64,000 nt of DNA from Turritopsis dohrnii (Eukaryota; Cnidaria; Hydrozoa; Anthoathecata; Oceaniidae), in assembly GCA_027922465.2 (NCBI GenBank), contig BQMF02000065.1, forward strand, positions 992,001-1,056,000, read 5' to 3'. How positions within the stretch are numbered: position 1 is the first letter of the stretch; every line of letters starts with the position of its first letter. The notes under the pieces are model-generated. The model saw only the letters and a list, made by a program, of their open reading frames with translations, did no database searches and was not told where the DNA came from. The position numbers and the translations under genes are program-made. Below, one piece after another: positions 23,183 to 34,324 of this stretch.

Positions 23183-25116
23183 TGTATACCCGTTTGTATT
23201 TATTCAATATACATATACTTCTAAAATGTTTATTGATAGCTTCAGAGAAAACTGAGAGAATTATCTGAGCTCAGATTGCTCAGATTTTGTACTTAAATTT
23301 TGGCTAATTCTGACACCTGTGTTTTTATAAAAAAGTTCTTATAAAAAATAAACCAACACTTAAAGTATCCTTGGTAGCAACTTCACTACACAGTTGAAAT
23401 CCTACAAGCATTGTCAGTTTATCATACAAAATTTTTCAAACCTTGCGGTGGGACGAAAATATATTTTATGGATGGATGGGGAGAGAATTTTTCCCCATAG
23501 GGCTGTATATTTTGTTGGCAAACACTCCCTCGATAAGGATCGTTTCCATACTTATACATGAAATTATCAATTTTTAAGGACTGGTGGTACCACTTATTCT
23601 CAAATCCTTTTGCTTTTACAGGAACATTTTGGTCTTTAAAATTTCAATTTAAAGTGCATCATTTATACAGGGCAAGAATGTAATAGAATAGAAAAATTCA
23701 GCAAGAAGTCTTCCATTAAGGTATCCCTTCCATTAAGGTATGGAAGCTAATATCCTATTATTGAATAAACATTATGTATATTGGGGGAAAAAGAAAATAT
23801 ACATGATTTGAGCAACATGGAGAAGAATAAATAATCTATTATGTAACTTGCCTGCCTTTTTCTTTGTCATTGATAAATTTGTCTCCTATCAAATACATGA
23901 GATACGTGGTTGTAAACGTGTCGATTCAAAATGCTTCCATATAAGTAATGTTGTGTATAAGAATTATTCGACTGATTCTTGCTTCTTGTTGACATACAGT
24001 TTTGCAGCAGTGTTTTGCTCCCAGGGTGCACTACGTCAAAGGGTGGGAGAGGGAGCATTTAAACGAATAATTTAGTTTTTCATTTTGTGTGAAGTGAACC
24101 CTGTTTGCATTGTGTGGTATACTTAGATTGTTACTAACTGGTGATTATTTTTCAAAAATAAATGTCGTGCTTTAACTTTCTGAGTTTGAACTGCAAAATT
24201 GAAAGTTACCAGTGACGGGCGTTAGAGCGGGCGTAAAGAACTGTAGCATTACTCACTGACTGACAGACACGGCTAAATGAAAGATCAGCTACCTCACGGC
24301 GCTGACGACCAATAACGCAGGATGATGACTTTCTCACAGTTTGATCAGATATTTTGATAGAAAAGTTTTCAAATTTTAAATTTAAATTCAAAAGATTTAA
24401 CATGATCTGATTTTGTTTTGATATATGTAGGTCGTTATTTTTGCCGCGCCATTAATTCCGATTTTCCAGTTTTAGTGAAAGTGCTATACTGGAGATTCTA
24501 TTTTGTATGTCACACTTTGAGTATCAAATTTTCTATGCTTTTTTTTGTTTTCCAAACAAAAATAAGAAACAAGAGAAACAAGAAATTTAAGCGAAGCTGT
24601 TCGACAGTATTGTCAACATCAGGCTATAGTTTGTTCACTACATTCATGTACAAACACGGCTGAACGCTTCGGTGACCTTTCAAATTTTAATGATAGCTAT
24701 ATAAATGAAGCTAGCTCTTACGTCTGAACTTTTAGAATTTTCAGGAGGTTGGATACACACATCGTAGATAATTTATGATTACTAAAACATCGTGCGTATA
24801 AGTTGTTTTGATGAAATTATAAGACAATAGGCTTTCGTTGAAATGTGAGTAATACATTAAATGTAATTGTAATTAAATTTAATTTAATTTTAAGATTTCT
24901 TTCCTGTCTTTATTTACTATTGCAATATTATCATGAGAACATTCCTTATAGAGGAAATATTGATGTTTAGCTGACTCGGGGAAAACTTTTTGAAAACGAA
25001 GGTGAAGGTTTGATAATAAACAAAACTTTGCTGTGATAGAAATGTATGTAGTATCAACATTACTGGTGAATATGTCTTATCAATAAATGCATGAAGCATG
25101 CTCATTTCATTTAATA
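23183..25116. other. Intergenic, no supported gene
   Basis: Only short frames without domains. No complete repeat recognised. Confidence 0.5.
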
Positions 25117-25240
25117 CCGTAAATGATCGAATAAGCGCCCGGGGCGCTTATTTAAAAATTCAATTTTTAGAGGGGGCGCTTATTCGAAAGGGGCGCTTAT
25201 TCGAGTAGGGACGCTTATTTAAAATACTGTGTTTTTGTTA
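25117..25240. mobile_element. Single end of a TA-CCGTA family element
   Basis: After TA the sequence reads CCGTAAATGATCGAATAAGC. The motif (G)GCGCTTATTCGA is then repeated in both orientations, with a GCGCCCGGGGCGC palindrome at about 25136-25148. No matching right end lies in the window, so this is probably a truncated copy. Confidence 0.5.
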
Positions 25241-25478
25241 AACTTTAATTTTTTTGTATCATAAATAGTAAGAAAATATATAAAGGTTTCGAGTAATATT
25301 TACAGAAACAGAAGATATATACAGTGAATATTTCTTTTTAAAGAAATATTCACAAAATAAAGAGATGATGACTATCCTTAACAATGAACTTTTGAAGAAA
25401 AAAGAAAAATATGAATATTTTGAAATGAAATTTGAGCATGAAAAGGAAATAAAAAAGAAAGCTATATTCTTTTAAATA

Positions 25479-26253
25479 CCTTATCGGGGAAAAAAAAATC
25501 GGGATTTATTTTAGTCGGGGAAAATTTTGGTCGGGGAAAAATTTAGTCACCTCGAGAAATTTTAGTCACTTTTCCCCGACCAAAATTTCGAAATTAGTCG
25601 CTTTTCCCCGACTAAAATTTCGAAATTAGTCGCTTTTCCCCGACTAAAATTTCTAAATAAGTCACTTTTCCCTAACCAAAATTTGCAATACAAGTGGAAA
25701 ATGGAACACAATTTTTGTCGACACTTTCAATTTGAACTAAAAATTATATTACAAAATAACTAATTAAGAGTTCAATCTAATACAATAACAACTTTTGAGG
25801 TTTGATCGTCATTATTTTCATCACTGGCATCCATATTGCTTTCACAAACATCAATTATATCTTCACTGACATCCATTTTATTTTCACTGACATCAATTTT
25901 GTTTCCCTTAATCGTAACAGAAAAATCTGTATCGTCCTCATTGACTGATTCAACTTCATTCGATTCCCCTTCCTTTGCTTGACCGTCATAATTCCAGTCG
26001 AAAATCGATAGATAGACTCTACTTGAGATTATCAAAAATCGGGGAAAAGTTTCGGTCGGGGACTAAAAAATCGGGGAAATGTTTTGGGCGGGAGTAAAAA
26101 AACCGGGGAAAATTTTTGGACGGGGAAATGAAAAATCGGGTGAAATTTTTGGACGGGTGTTGAAAAGTCGGGGGGAAATTTGGTCGGGGAAAATTTTAGT
26201 CACTAGCCCAAAAAATTAGTCACTTACCCCCGACTTTTTTTTCCCCGATAAGG
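25479..26253. mobile_element. TA-flanked TIR element with AGTCGGGGAAAA repeats
   Basis: The ends CCTTATCGGGGAAAAAAAA (25479) and its complement (to 26253) are flanked by TA on both sides. Multiple copies of AGTCGGGGAAAATTT and variants fill both arms in opposite orientations. A minus-strand frame at 25772-26035 encodes an acidic peptide with three or four copies of a DVSE(N/D)xxDVxE motif. It may be element-encoded or chance. Confidence 0.8.
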
Positions 26254-26980
26254 TATTACACTTTTTATGTTTTTTCTTGGTAAATAAACAATCACTTACT
26301 TACTTCTTCTTTTCCATTTCTTACGAAAAATACATCATGAGAAAGACAAAAAGATCAGGATTCCATTGATATAAAATTTATAAAAAGGGTTTACACGTAA
26401 AGATTCTTGAAAAATTTATCTTTTAAGCAGGTGCTTTAAAGCTTTAAATTGAAACTGTACATCAAAAAGCCAAGTTTCAGCGTCTCAACTCAATAATTAT
26501 TCATGACCAGAAGAGTAACAAAATTGGTTGCAAAATGAAATCGATTTGGTTTTTTCACCAATTTTCTATTCTAATTACAACAGATGGGAATATGAGTTTG
26601 TTTTTTAAAAAGAAACGTGTGTAAAACAGTAGTAAGTAGATGGCAGAAGTACAAGGCAAGATGTTATCGCAGTACATTATTCATTTGCTGTATATTATCC
26701 ATGTTATTACCATCTGCCATATGTAGTGACGACTGTTTCTTAAAAATAAATTTACCAAAACCAGTACAAATATAAAAAATTGAAGACATAAAAGAAAAAT
26801 TGAAGGCGAAAAATGACATTAGAACACCAGCTTCAAAGAAAAATTTTTCAAGAATTTTCAAGAATTTTAGAATTGTAGAAGTCAATAGAAGCATTTATTA
26901 TAAACAGCACTTGAAGGAATTTCGCAACTGCTTTCGAGTGTTATTTTAATAGTTTAGAGGTTTTATGTTCTTCTCTTCTT
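26254..26980. other. Intergenic, no supported gene
   Basis: AT-rich; frames on the minus strand are low complexity and lack domains. Confidence 0.5.
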
Positions 26981-27172
26981 ATGCGTCTGCGTTTCTGTGC
27001 ATTTTCTTTTTTTCATTCATTCAATTACTATTTAATGTTTTACTTCATTAAGATTAAGATCAAATCAAATCTGAACAATGAAAGATTCATTCTGGAAAAT
27101 GACAACTATGGCATTATTAGTGACTTGCTTTCATCTGACGTTCATCGAATGGAAATGGTGCAAAAAAGGTGA
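26981..27172 (+). CDS. Possible N-terminal exon of the galactosyltransferase (type II anchor)
   Basis: The frame starts MRLRFCAFSFFHSFNYYLMF, a short basic start followed by a hydrophobic stretch of about 19 residues, as expected for a Golgi type II anchor, then a polar stem-like segment. It ends at a donor-like AAG|GTGATT (phase 2). That phase does not join directly to the exon at 28064, which needs phase 1. Either an intermediate exon exists or this frame is unrelated. Confidence 0.3.
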   Translation: MRLRFCAFSFFHSFNYYLMFYFIKIKIKSNLNNERFILENDNYGIISDLLSSDVHRMEMVQKR

Positions 27173-27415
27173 TTTAACCATTTCACTAGATAATGTTTTA
27201 TATTTTTAATTTTTCTAAATGTTTTTATACATCCGATCAAATGTTCCAGGAGAGGCAAAACAATCTTTTTGCTGCAGAGTGCTGACCAAAATAAGTCTTA
27301 CTCTTTCACAATTTTTGTGTCTCATAAATTTTTTTTTTTTTTAATTGCTTGAATCTAACAGTTGAAAAATTATGATATCTTTTGTATTGATAAAGCAATC
27401 CTTCATTAATTGTGT

Positions 27416-27649
27416 AGCGATGGTGTAGTTGTTAGTACTGCTGCGACCCGTGTTCGAGTTCAGTCACTCCGACGGGCTTTAAAAGCAGTGTATCAGCCAA
27501 TTAGGAACCATCGACTGACTGCACGCTGGCCTTCGGGCAAGTTAGAGCAATCCTATACGTATTTCTACTAGTTGCAAGTCGGCGGGCAGAAGAACCAATC
27601 ATTACGGATGGAAGCACAGGGACTAAAACTCTCGGTTACTGACTTACTA
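27416..27649 (+). mobile_element. tRNA-derived SINE, copy 2
   Basis: It carries the A-box part GATGGTGTAGTTGTTAGTAC, the B-box-like GTTCGAGTTC, the same body (CTGGCCTTCGGGCAAGTTAG) and a short TTAC tail. Internal deletions shorten it relative to copy 1. Confidence 0.88.
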
Positions 27650-28063
27650 ATTACATTTATGAAAATGAAGTTTCTAGCATATTTCTAAGAAAATCTGGAT
27701 ATGTATTGATATATCCATACGATTGAGATATTATTAATGAGACATCATGACAGAAAAATTTAACAATAAGTTGTTAGAACGGAGTTCTAGATCAGAAAAT
27801 TAACAAAATATAAGCAACATAAAAACATAATTGGCCTTAATCACTGTCTGTTTAATGATCCCTTAATTGAAAATGTGTGATATATCGGAAATACAGTAGA
27901 AAATATAAGTGGGCAAATGGTTCATGGTGACTAAATGTAAAGTGTGTGGATGAAGATGTATGTAGATTTGTAAGTATACTGATCCATCTGATAATCATAT
28001 ATAACTGTATTTACTGATTACATGGATTGAATAAATAAGAACAGTTTTTATTGGTTCTTATAG

Positions 28064-28195
28064 AGGCACAACAAAAAGATTCTCAGCCAGATAATGTTCC
28101 TGAGCAACAAACACGTGCTTTGGATTGCCTTTTGAAAATCGATTGCAATAATCCTGACCCAAATCAAGTATGTGAACTTGACAAGACACAGTTGA
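28064..28195 (+). CDS. Beta-1,4-galactosyltransferase, stem exon
   Basis: The acceptor is TTCTTATAG and the donor A|GTAAGT, a strong site. The translation includes ALDCLLKIDCNN and ends CELDKTQL, then joins in phase 1 to the next exon as ...TQLI|GRLS. Family members have a Cys followed by a LxGxL-type segment at exactly this place, before the catalytic domain, which is why I chose this donor over readthrough to 28260. The exon supplies the lumenal stem of a Golgi type II enzyme. The match rests on position, phase and short motif, so it is less certain than the catalytic exons. Confidence 0.6.
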
Positions 28196-28555
28196 GTAAG
28201 TTAATTGCTAATTTGAAGGTTAAAGGCCAGTGCAAACCACCCAGGCATGTTGTTGTATAGATGAATTCCAGATCTTGACATGCCTTTAAAAAAACTGTCT
28301 CCTTTATATTCTCTTATCGATATTTTCATTTGATATTTCTTTGATATTGTATTACTATTACTACTGTTCAATATTTACAAATTGCATCATAAACGCTAAC
28401 AAAGATAAAGTAGGTTAAGCGTGATTTGAGCATTTAAACAACAAGTAGACAGCATCAATTACTTCAAGGGATAAACAAGCCAATAACAACCAAAGAAGTC
28501 ATCTACAACTCAACTGGCGTTAAAATCCTCATCTAACATTGTTCAAAAATAGGTG

Positions 28556-28978
28556 TACTTTTGTGGGCAGAAACGTTTGCAGGCAGAAACTTTCACGTTT
28601 TTGGTCCTTTTTTGCGAAAAGTCTTTTCACGCGAAATCATAGATAATTTCAAAAACGCGAAAGTTTTTTTCACGCGAAAAAAACCCTTTTTTTCCAAGCA
28701 AACTTCAGCAAACTTCAGTAGTACATTGGTGAAGATGGAGAAACCGATGACGAAACTGATTCTGAGCGAGAAGTTGAAGAAAATTAGTTATCGTTTTCTA
28801 CTTTTACTATAAACAAAGAAAGAGAAATTATAAAAATTCGCGAAAGTTTTTCACGCGAAATTAAACTTTTCCTACAATTCGCGAAAGTTTTTTCCGCGAA
28901 ATTTGTTCCAAATTCTGGGAAATTTATGGAATAAACTCTCGCGTTTTTTTTGACACGAAAGTTTCTGCCCTTAAAGTA
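28556..28978. mobile_element. MITE-like inverted repeat with CGCGAAAGTTT motifs, intronic
   Basis: The left part (GGGCAGAAACGTTTGCAGGC, then CAGAAACTTTC) and the right part (GAAAGTTTCTGCCCTTAAAG) are inverted. Several CGCGAAAGTTTTT and TTCACGCGAAA copies lie between. It sits in the intron between two galactosyltransferase exons and is non-coding. Confidence 0.7.
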
Positions 28979-29161
28979 GTTTCAGATACTGGGTGATAAC
29001 TATTAAAATAAGATTCGATGTGAGGACTGTAATGATGGATAATTTATGAATTTATGGATAGGATTATAAGCGTGGCCGATTTTAACAGTTTATGGTATTA
29101 TGGATACGTAACCGCTCTCAATATTTAAAATGCTATTCAACCTTTTAAAATTTTCGTTTAG

Positions 29162-29641
29162 TTGGAAGGCTGTCAACAAATTACTCCATTCCAGAAATCA
29201 ATGAATTGCGAGAGCAACTGTCATTTGTCTTTCCTGGTGGAGAATGGAAACCATCACATTGCCGAGCCAGAAAATCAGTCGCCATTTTAATTGCATACCG
29301 AAATCGCTATTCTAACCTATTGCTATTACTTCGAGTTCTTCATCGATTACTGAGACGTCAACAGCTTCATTATCAAATATTTGTCGTGGAGCAATGGGAT
29401 AAATACCCATTTAATAAAGGCAAAATCAATAATATTGGTTTCCTTGAAGTAGAAAAAATGGCAAAATTTGACTGTATTGTGTACCAAGACGTAGATTTTG
29501 TGCCAGAAGACGACCGAAATTTCTACGACTGCGCAGACAACCCTCGACACTTGTCTCCTGTTACGCAACTATTTAATTTCGACTGTATGCTTGGTAAATG
29601 GTTTGGTGGAGTCATCTCAGTGCGTCCCGACCATGTTAAAC
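29162..29641 (+). CDS. Beta-1,4-galactosyltransferase, catalytic exon 1
   Basis: This GT7-family exon transfers galactose from UDP-Gal to GlcNAc-type acceptors in the Golgi (family knowledge). The acceptor TTTCGTTTAG and donor C|GTAAGA define it, phase 1 at both ends. Motifs in order: GRLSTNY; FPGGEWKPSHCRARKSVAIL; AYRNRY (family PYRNR, here with Ala for Pro); RRQQLHYQIFVVEQ; FNKGKINNIGF (family FNRAKLLNVGF); the metal-binding YQDVDFVPEDDRNFYDC; PRHLS; and FGGVISV. All core motifs are present, so the enzyme may be active. It could equally be a beta-1,4-GalNAc/xylosyl-type relative, since subfamily cannot be set by eye. Confidence 0.93.
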
Positions 29642-30017
29642 GTAAGATTGATGTACTTTTGTCACTAACAACTAATTAAATACTTCTAAAATAGTGGAAA
29701 TTTTTACTTATACATTATTTTTGTTTTGAGCGGATCCATTTGGACTGGATCGGAGCAATAGCTGCAATAACAAGTTTGTGAAATTCTGTGTAAATAACGT
29801 GCCAATACCAAGTTTTAGCTGGCTTATTGCTTCACTAATCGCCAAGAAAAGTAGATTCACATTTTGACACTTTGACACGAAATAAGGGTTTGAAGGGTTT
29901 GACATCTTTTGTTTACCTGAGTGTGCGACTTGACGAAAACTTACAATAAAATTTAGGTTAGGTCTCAAACTTAGCACATTAGGTCTCGTTTACACAACAT
30001 TGTATCTTTTTTCGTAC

Positions 30018-30330
30018 CTATAAATGTTTCATTAATGGCCCAGTACTGCAATTCCTCAGCGAACTGTGCTCCGCATACATTTGGTGGACAGTGAAGTTTA
30101 CCAGCTCGATAGTAGTTCAAGGTGAACGGAAACAACAGAGGATTTCGGTCGAAAAAGAATTCGTTAGTCAAAGGATCGTAGAATGGGCTCTGTCCCTCCT
30201 TCTGAATGATCCAGTAAAGTCTTGTATCAGGATCAAACTCAATTGTACTAGCCATGATTTCGTGGCCACACCCTCCAACGTTCAAAGTCAACTTTTTATC
30301 TTGTTCAAATTTTTTCACGTGCTCCATCAT
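30018..30330 (-). CDS. Kv potassium channel T1 (BTB/POZ) exon, Shaw-like
   Basis: The minus-strand frame from MMEHVKKFEQDKK encodes a tetramerisation domain: LTLNVGGCGHEIMAST, then FYDPLTNEFFFDRNP, then YRAGKLHCPPNVCGAQF and ELQYWAINETFIG. T1 domains let Kv subunits assemble into tetramers, and HCPPNVCG is the first half of the HxxxxxC zinc site of Shaw/Shab/Shal types. I end the exon at the donor G|GTACGA at 30018, because the frame beyond it diverges just where the zinc-site CC would follow. No TM segments or pore (GYGD-type) were found on the minus strand in the window. It lies antisense inside a galactosyltransferase intron. It may be an orphan duplicated exon or a nested gene whose other exons are lost. 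Confidence 0.8.
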
Positions 30331-30345
30331 CACTTTTTGTGTTTT

Positions 30346-30640
30346 TTGGATTTCTGCGAAAGCAAGAAATACTTTAAAACCGGCTTTGTTTTTCTTTTTG
30401 TATTCCTGCGTAAGCAAGGAATACTTTGAAACCGTTCGTGTTTTTTTGTATTCCTGCGTAAGCAAGGAATACTTTGAAACCGTTCGTGTTTTTTTGTATT
30501 CCTGCGTAAGCAAGGAATACTTTGAAACCGTTCGTGTTTTTTTTGTATTCCTGCGTAAGCAAGGAATACTTTGAAACCGTTCGTGTTTTTTTGTATTCCT
30601 GCGTAAGCAAGGAATACTTTGAAACCGTTCGTGTTTTTTT
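30346..30640 (-). repeat. 48-bp minisatellite upstream of the Kv T1 domain
   Basis: Five units start at 30400, 30448, 30496, 30545 and 30593 (periods 48, 48, 49, 48), plus a diverged founder-like copy at 30346-30399. Read on the minus strand, one frame of the unit gives NTNGFKVFLAYAGIQK. The diverged copy in frame with the T1 domain gives NKAGFKVFLAFAEIQK, so the array is an expansion of the protein's own N-terminal coding sequence. The 49-bp unit and the A-tract length changes move the frame to TRTVSKYSLLTQEYKK. Confidence 0.9.
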
Positions 30641-30697
30641 TGTTTTTTCACTGTCCAAACCTAGACCAATTTTTGTCGATGGGAAATAGTCACTCAA
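30374..30697 (-). pseudogene. Kv-related leader frame running into the minisatellite
   Basis: A Met at 30697 opens MSDYFPSTKIGLGLDSEK, then two units in the TRTV frame and three in the NTNG frame, then stops (EKQSRF) before reaching the T1 domain. The leader therefore looks like the original N-terminus, but it is out of frame with T1 in this sequence by the net effect of the repeat-length changes. Alternatively translation begins at the Met at 30330, downstream of the repeats. Confidence 0.5.
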
Positions 30698-30699
30698 AT

Positions 30700-31710
30700 C
30701 ATTAATGTTCCCAACTTACATTCTTTTTATGATTTAACAGTCTAAACTCACACTATATTCATTGTATGCAAGTACTTTGCTTGAAAAGAATCTAAAAGTG
30801 TAAAATATAAGCTCTAGTGAAAGGAATAATTAACATATGGCTAAATCGCAGATGCCAAGGTAGAAATGTTGTTTCATGTGAGTCTTATGCAACGTTCTCA
30901 CGTTTTCCGCAGTTGTTTTAAAAATGGAAGCGAAGAAGCATGCGTAGATCTGTGAAAGTTTCTTTGTTGAATATATGGATATAGAAGAGGTTGTAGTACG
31001 GCTGTCAAACTTAAAAGAATCAAGAACATTTATGATCCAAACTGATAATCTACGTGAAACTAATACTCTTAGTAGTTATTCGTGATAAATAAGCAGTTTT
31101 TGATGCTTCAAATCAGATATGAACGACTACAAAAACGGTATGCTTACATCGATTTAAAAAAATTCGAAAGGTTTCAATTAGTCTTTTTCTAAATATAATG
31201 CAATTTTCTATTTCATGTTCCTAGGTAAGCTATCCTGTTTTTTATAAAGCTCTGGAATCTTGAAGCACAGCTCATCTTCCTCATCAGCTTATACCCATTT
31301 TATTAATCAATAGATGACCACTTTTTTAATTTACTAGTCGTATTTAAAATATTGTATGATTCTAAAATTTGTATGCTATCAAGCTGATGATAAAAAGGAA
31401 ACACAGATATTTTTATTATTTCGCAAGGCCAAGTAAAAGTTTTTATTATGAAGTTCAGGTACAAACAACATAAAGATTTTCATACTGTATAGTTTTAAAA
31501 GGAGTATTTTGAAACGTCCACGGAAGAGTGTTCTCTAATGGATTTTTAAACTGACGGTGTTCCTTTTTAAGCTTGATCTCCGGCAAAATTTTTCAAAGTC
31601 TCTTAACTTTTATGATGCTCTCGGGAATGTAATTAAATTAATTCGAAGTTATTACTATTTACGCCACAGATTTTCCCTTCAAAACTTAATGTGTCAAAGT
31701 TTTCATTACT
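30700..31710. other. Intronic, no supported feature
   Basis: Galactosyltransferase intron. No gene or clear repeat recognised. Confidence 0.5.
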
Positions 31711-31719
31711 TAATTACTT

Positions 31720-32160
31720 TTTGAAGATGCTTTAGGGAATATAACTATGAATAAAAAACTTTTTGAAAAAATCTCTAAATGATGCAAAACAGTGCAGTTT
31801 ATATGAAATAACAAATATTACTTCTTTCACAGCTACAAGATAAACTGTAAAACACAAAGAACATCATACCACATTATGCATATTGTTTTAAACCGTGAAC
31901 AAACATTCACCTTTTAAAGCACAGATTATTCTTAACGCGATAATCTTTTAATTAGTTAATTGCTTTTTGAAGATGCTTTAGGGAGTGCAACTTCGAATGG
32001 AAATCTTTTTAAAAAAATCTCTAAATTGATGCAAGACTGAAGTTTTATATGAAACAACAAAGTTTAATAGTTATCGTAGCTAAAAGGTAAAATGTAAAAT
32101 ACTGCAAACATCATTCCGCATTATGCATATGGTTTTAAAGCGTGAACTAACACTCATTTC
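31720..32160 (+). repeat. Diverged tandem duplication, about 240-bp period
   Basis: 31720-31910 and 31962-32160 share TTTTTGAAGATGCTTTAGGG, a middle TTTATATGAAA and the end CATTATGCATAT...GGTTTTAAA-type sequence in the same order. A third weak match starts near 31608. Non-coding intronic repeat. Confidence 0.75.
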
Positions 32161-32962
32161 TTTCTGAAAAGGCTCCAGAAAGTCTTACAGTCATCCGCAG
32201 GAATACTTCTGCCCAGTAGGGCATCTTGTTTTTTTTTTTCTGCTGTCCAAACCTAGCGGTTTTTTGAAATTTCGTGTGTGCGCTTACATGAAACTTATGC
32301 TTACCACGCATGTGAGGGTAGAAACCATTTTAAATTTTCTAAAGTTTCTTGAAAATGATAGATATGGGTATTTGAAGATAAAAAAAGAATTTTCATAGAA
32401 GAAACTTATAATTATCTTGAACTGTGATCATTCTTTTCTAATTAAAAAGAAGTTTTCAACGTTTTGTAAACAGAAGAGTCAAAAAGAAAAAGGTAGCTAT
32501 TTGTTTGTTTTTATAGAGAAATGTTTTGATATTCTTTTAAGCCTGTCTAAATTCAAAACATCTTCGTTTGTTTTGTATATGAGCTGTTACGCTTTTAAGC
32601 TCTGGATACTTTGGCTCAGCTTAGTTTCCTCTTCAGCTCCAACATAGAAAATTTGTGTCTACCCTGCACCACTTACTTGTTTTATTGTTTGATCAGTTTT
32701 TCAGTTATACTGTCAATGTCCCTTATTACGAGTGACTAATCACTAATCACTAGACTAATCACAATAGCAAATTAAAATTAAAACAACTGTTTGTAAATTC
32801 AAAAGATACATCATGTAACAATACAAAACTTTCCTTTCAGTTATATATATAATTATGTTATGTGTGTGCTTTAGAACATATATAAGGATATATATAACTG
32901 TTAATGATCAAAATTATTGTTTACTTTTTGTGTTTGAAATATTGATAATTCCATTTGTAATT

Positions 32963-33650
32963 AAGAAGATTGACGGTACATATCAAATGCTTAAAGAACA
33001 TGATTTACATACGTAATCACTGAATATCCGAAAAAATCAATATAAACTTAATATTATTTCGTACCCCCAAAATAAAGAATGTTTTATGTCATTCAGATGT
33101 AGTTAAATTTATCAGTGGTGTATATACGTATACAATAAAGTTTCGCATAGTGTCAACTATATTTTCGCAATGCCCTTGGGTGCATATGAAATCAGAGATG
33201 AATTGTTATGTCGTAAAAATCATTCAACTTTTTTTTGAATTTCTTCAAGAATTTTTATAAACAGGTCATGAATGATAACTCAGATCAAGAATGTTTGTAA
33301 GTGCTTTCCGTATTACTAATCAAAACAAACTACAACAGTTATAATGTTGGTTTTGGTCTATGTGGACGTATTTTGCATGGCTAAAATCTGCATGCATTTT
33401 TGTGCTTGTAATTTAGGAAGTCTGCTAGGAAGATTGACACCAAGTATCAAATTCAGAAATTCAGAACTTTTACAGTTTATGTGCATATACATTGTGATAT
33501 CTGAAAGGATCAATATATCCTTGATATTATTTCTTATCAACAAAATAAAGAATATTTAATGTCATTCAGATGTAATCCAGTTTATTAGCAGTATACTGTA
33601 AGTCTCACATAGTGTCACTTATCTTTTGACAATGTCCTAGGGATTTAGAA
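32963..33650 (+). repeat. Diverged direct duplication, about 460-bp period
   Basis: 32963-33190 and 33423-33650 share GAAGATTGAC, AAAATAAAGAATGTTTTATG or its variant, TGTCATTCAGATGTA and CATAGTGTCA in the same order. This is an old tandem duplication within the intron. Confidence 0.7.
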
Positions 33651-33908
33651 ATGTGATTTTTTATTTTGGAAATCACATAACCTTTTTCAAATATGTCATA
33701 TGCTTTTTCTTTCATATTTCAGCAGATTTTGGCAGAAATCCTTTTGCCTGTTAAGGCATCTTGTTTGTTTAATGTTCGACTGCATGCTCAAGCATATTGA
33801 TTTTCTGAAACAATTTGTTTTAATGGAAATTCACCTTTGTTTCATTGAATCACTTTAGTAGCATCGACGCCATTGAGCGACATCCTAATATTTCGAATAA
33901 TATTTTAG

Positions 33909-34249
33909 AATCTAATGGTTGGTCGAACAAGTTTTTTGGATGGGGAGGTGAAGATGATGACTTCCGAAACAGGATGGACCTAGCAAAACTTTCAGTTAGT
34001 CGGCCAGATTGTTTGATTGGTAGATACGCACATTCGCCGCATAAGAGAGCAAAATGGAATGAAAAACGAATGGACAGGAAGAGAGAAAACATGAAGAAAG
34101 ATTATGACTTCACGAAGGACGGATTAAGTAACACGCATTATAAACATGTTGAGACGATAAAGGAAAATTTGTACACGCACATTAAAGTTAATATTGATAT
34201 GACGGAAAAAGAAAAGGAACTGACGAGCTTAAAGGAAGGAGAAATATAA
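33909..34249 (+). CDS. Beta-1,4-galactosyltransferase, catalytic exon 2 and C-terminus
   Basis: The acceptor AATATTTTAG joins in phase 1 to the previous exon, giving HVK-QSNGWSNKFFGWGG. The frame also runs open upstream, but this acceptor is the one that restores the family spacing. Motifs: NGWSNKFFGWGGEDDDFRNR (the donor/acceptor-binding WGWGGEDDD loop), SRPDCLIGRYAHSPHK with the metal-binding His region, then DGLSNTHY and LYTHIKVNI at the C-terminus as in the family. The tail DMTEKEKELTSLKEGEI is unconserved. The stop is at 34247-34249 and an AATAAA follows about 70 bp later. All catalytic motifs look intact. Confidence 0.94.
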
Positions 34250-34318
34250 AACATAACTTCAAAAATTTTCTGTAAAGTGTATCGGGGCAACGTTCAAAGA
34301 ACAAATATTGGTAATGCC

Positions 34319-34324
34319 AATAAA
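34319..34324 (+). promoter_or_regulatory. PolyA signal AATAAA of the galactosyltransferase gene
   Basis: A canonical hexamer about 70 bp after the stop codon on the same strand. Confidence 0.6.

Noticed and set aside
29971..30017. Loss of the T1 zinc-site CC pair (KK in the continuous frame).
   Set aside because: The frame passes a splice donor at 30018, so those residues are intronic and the site cannot be judged.
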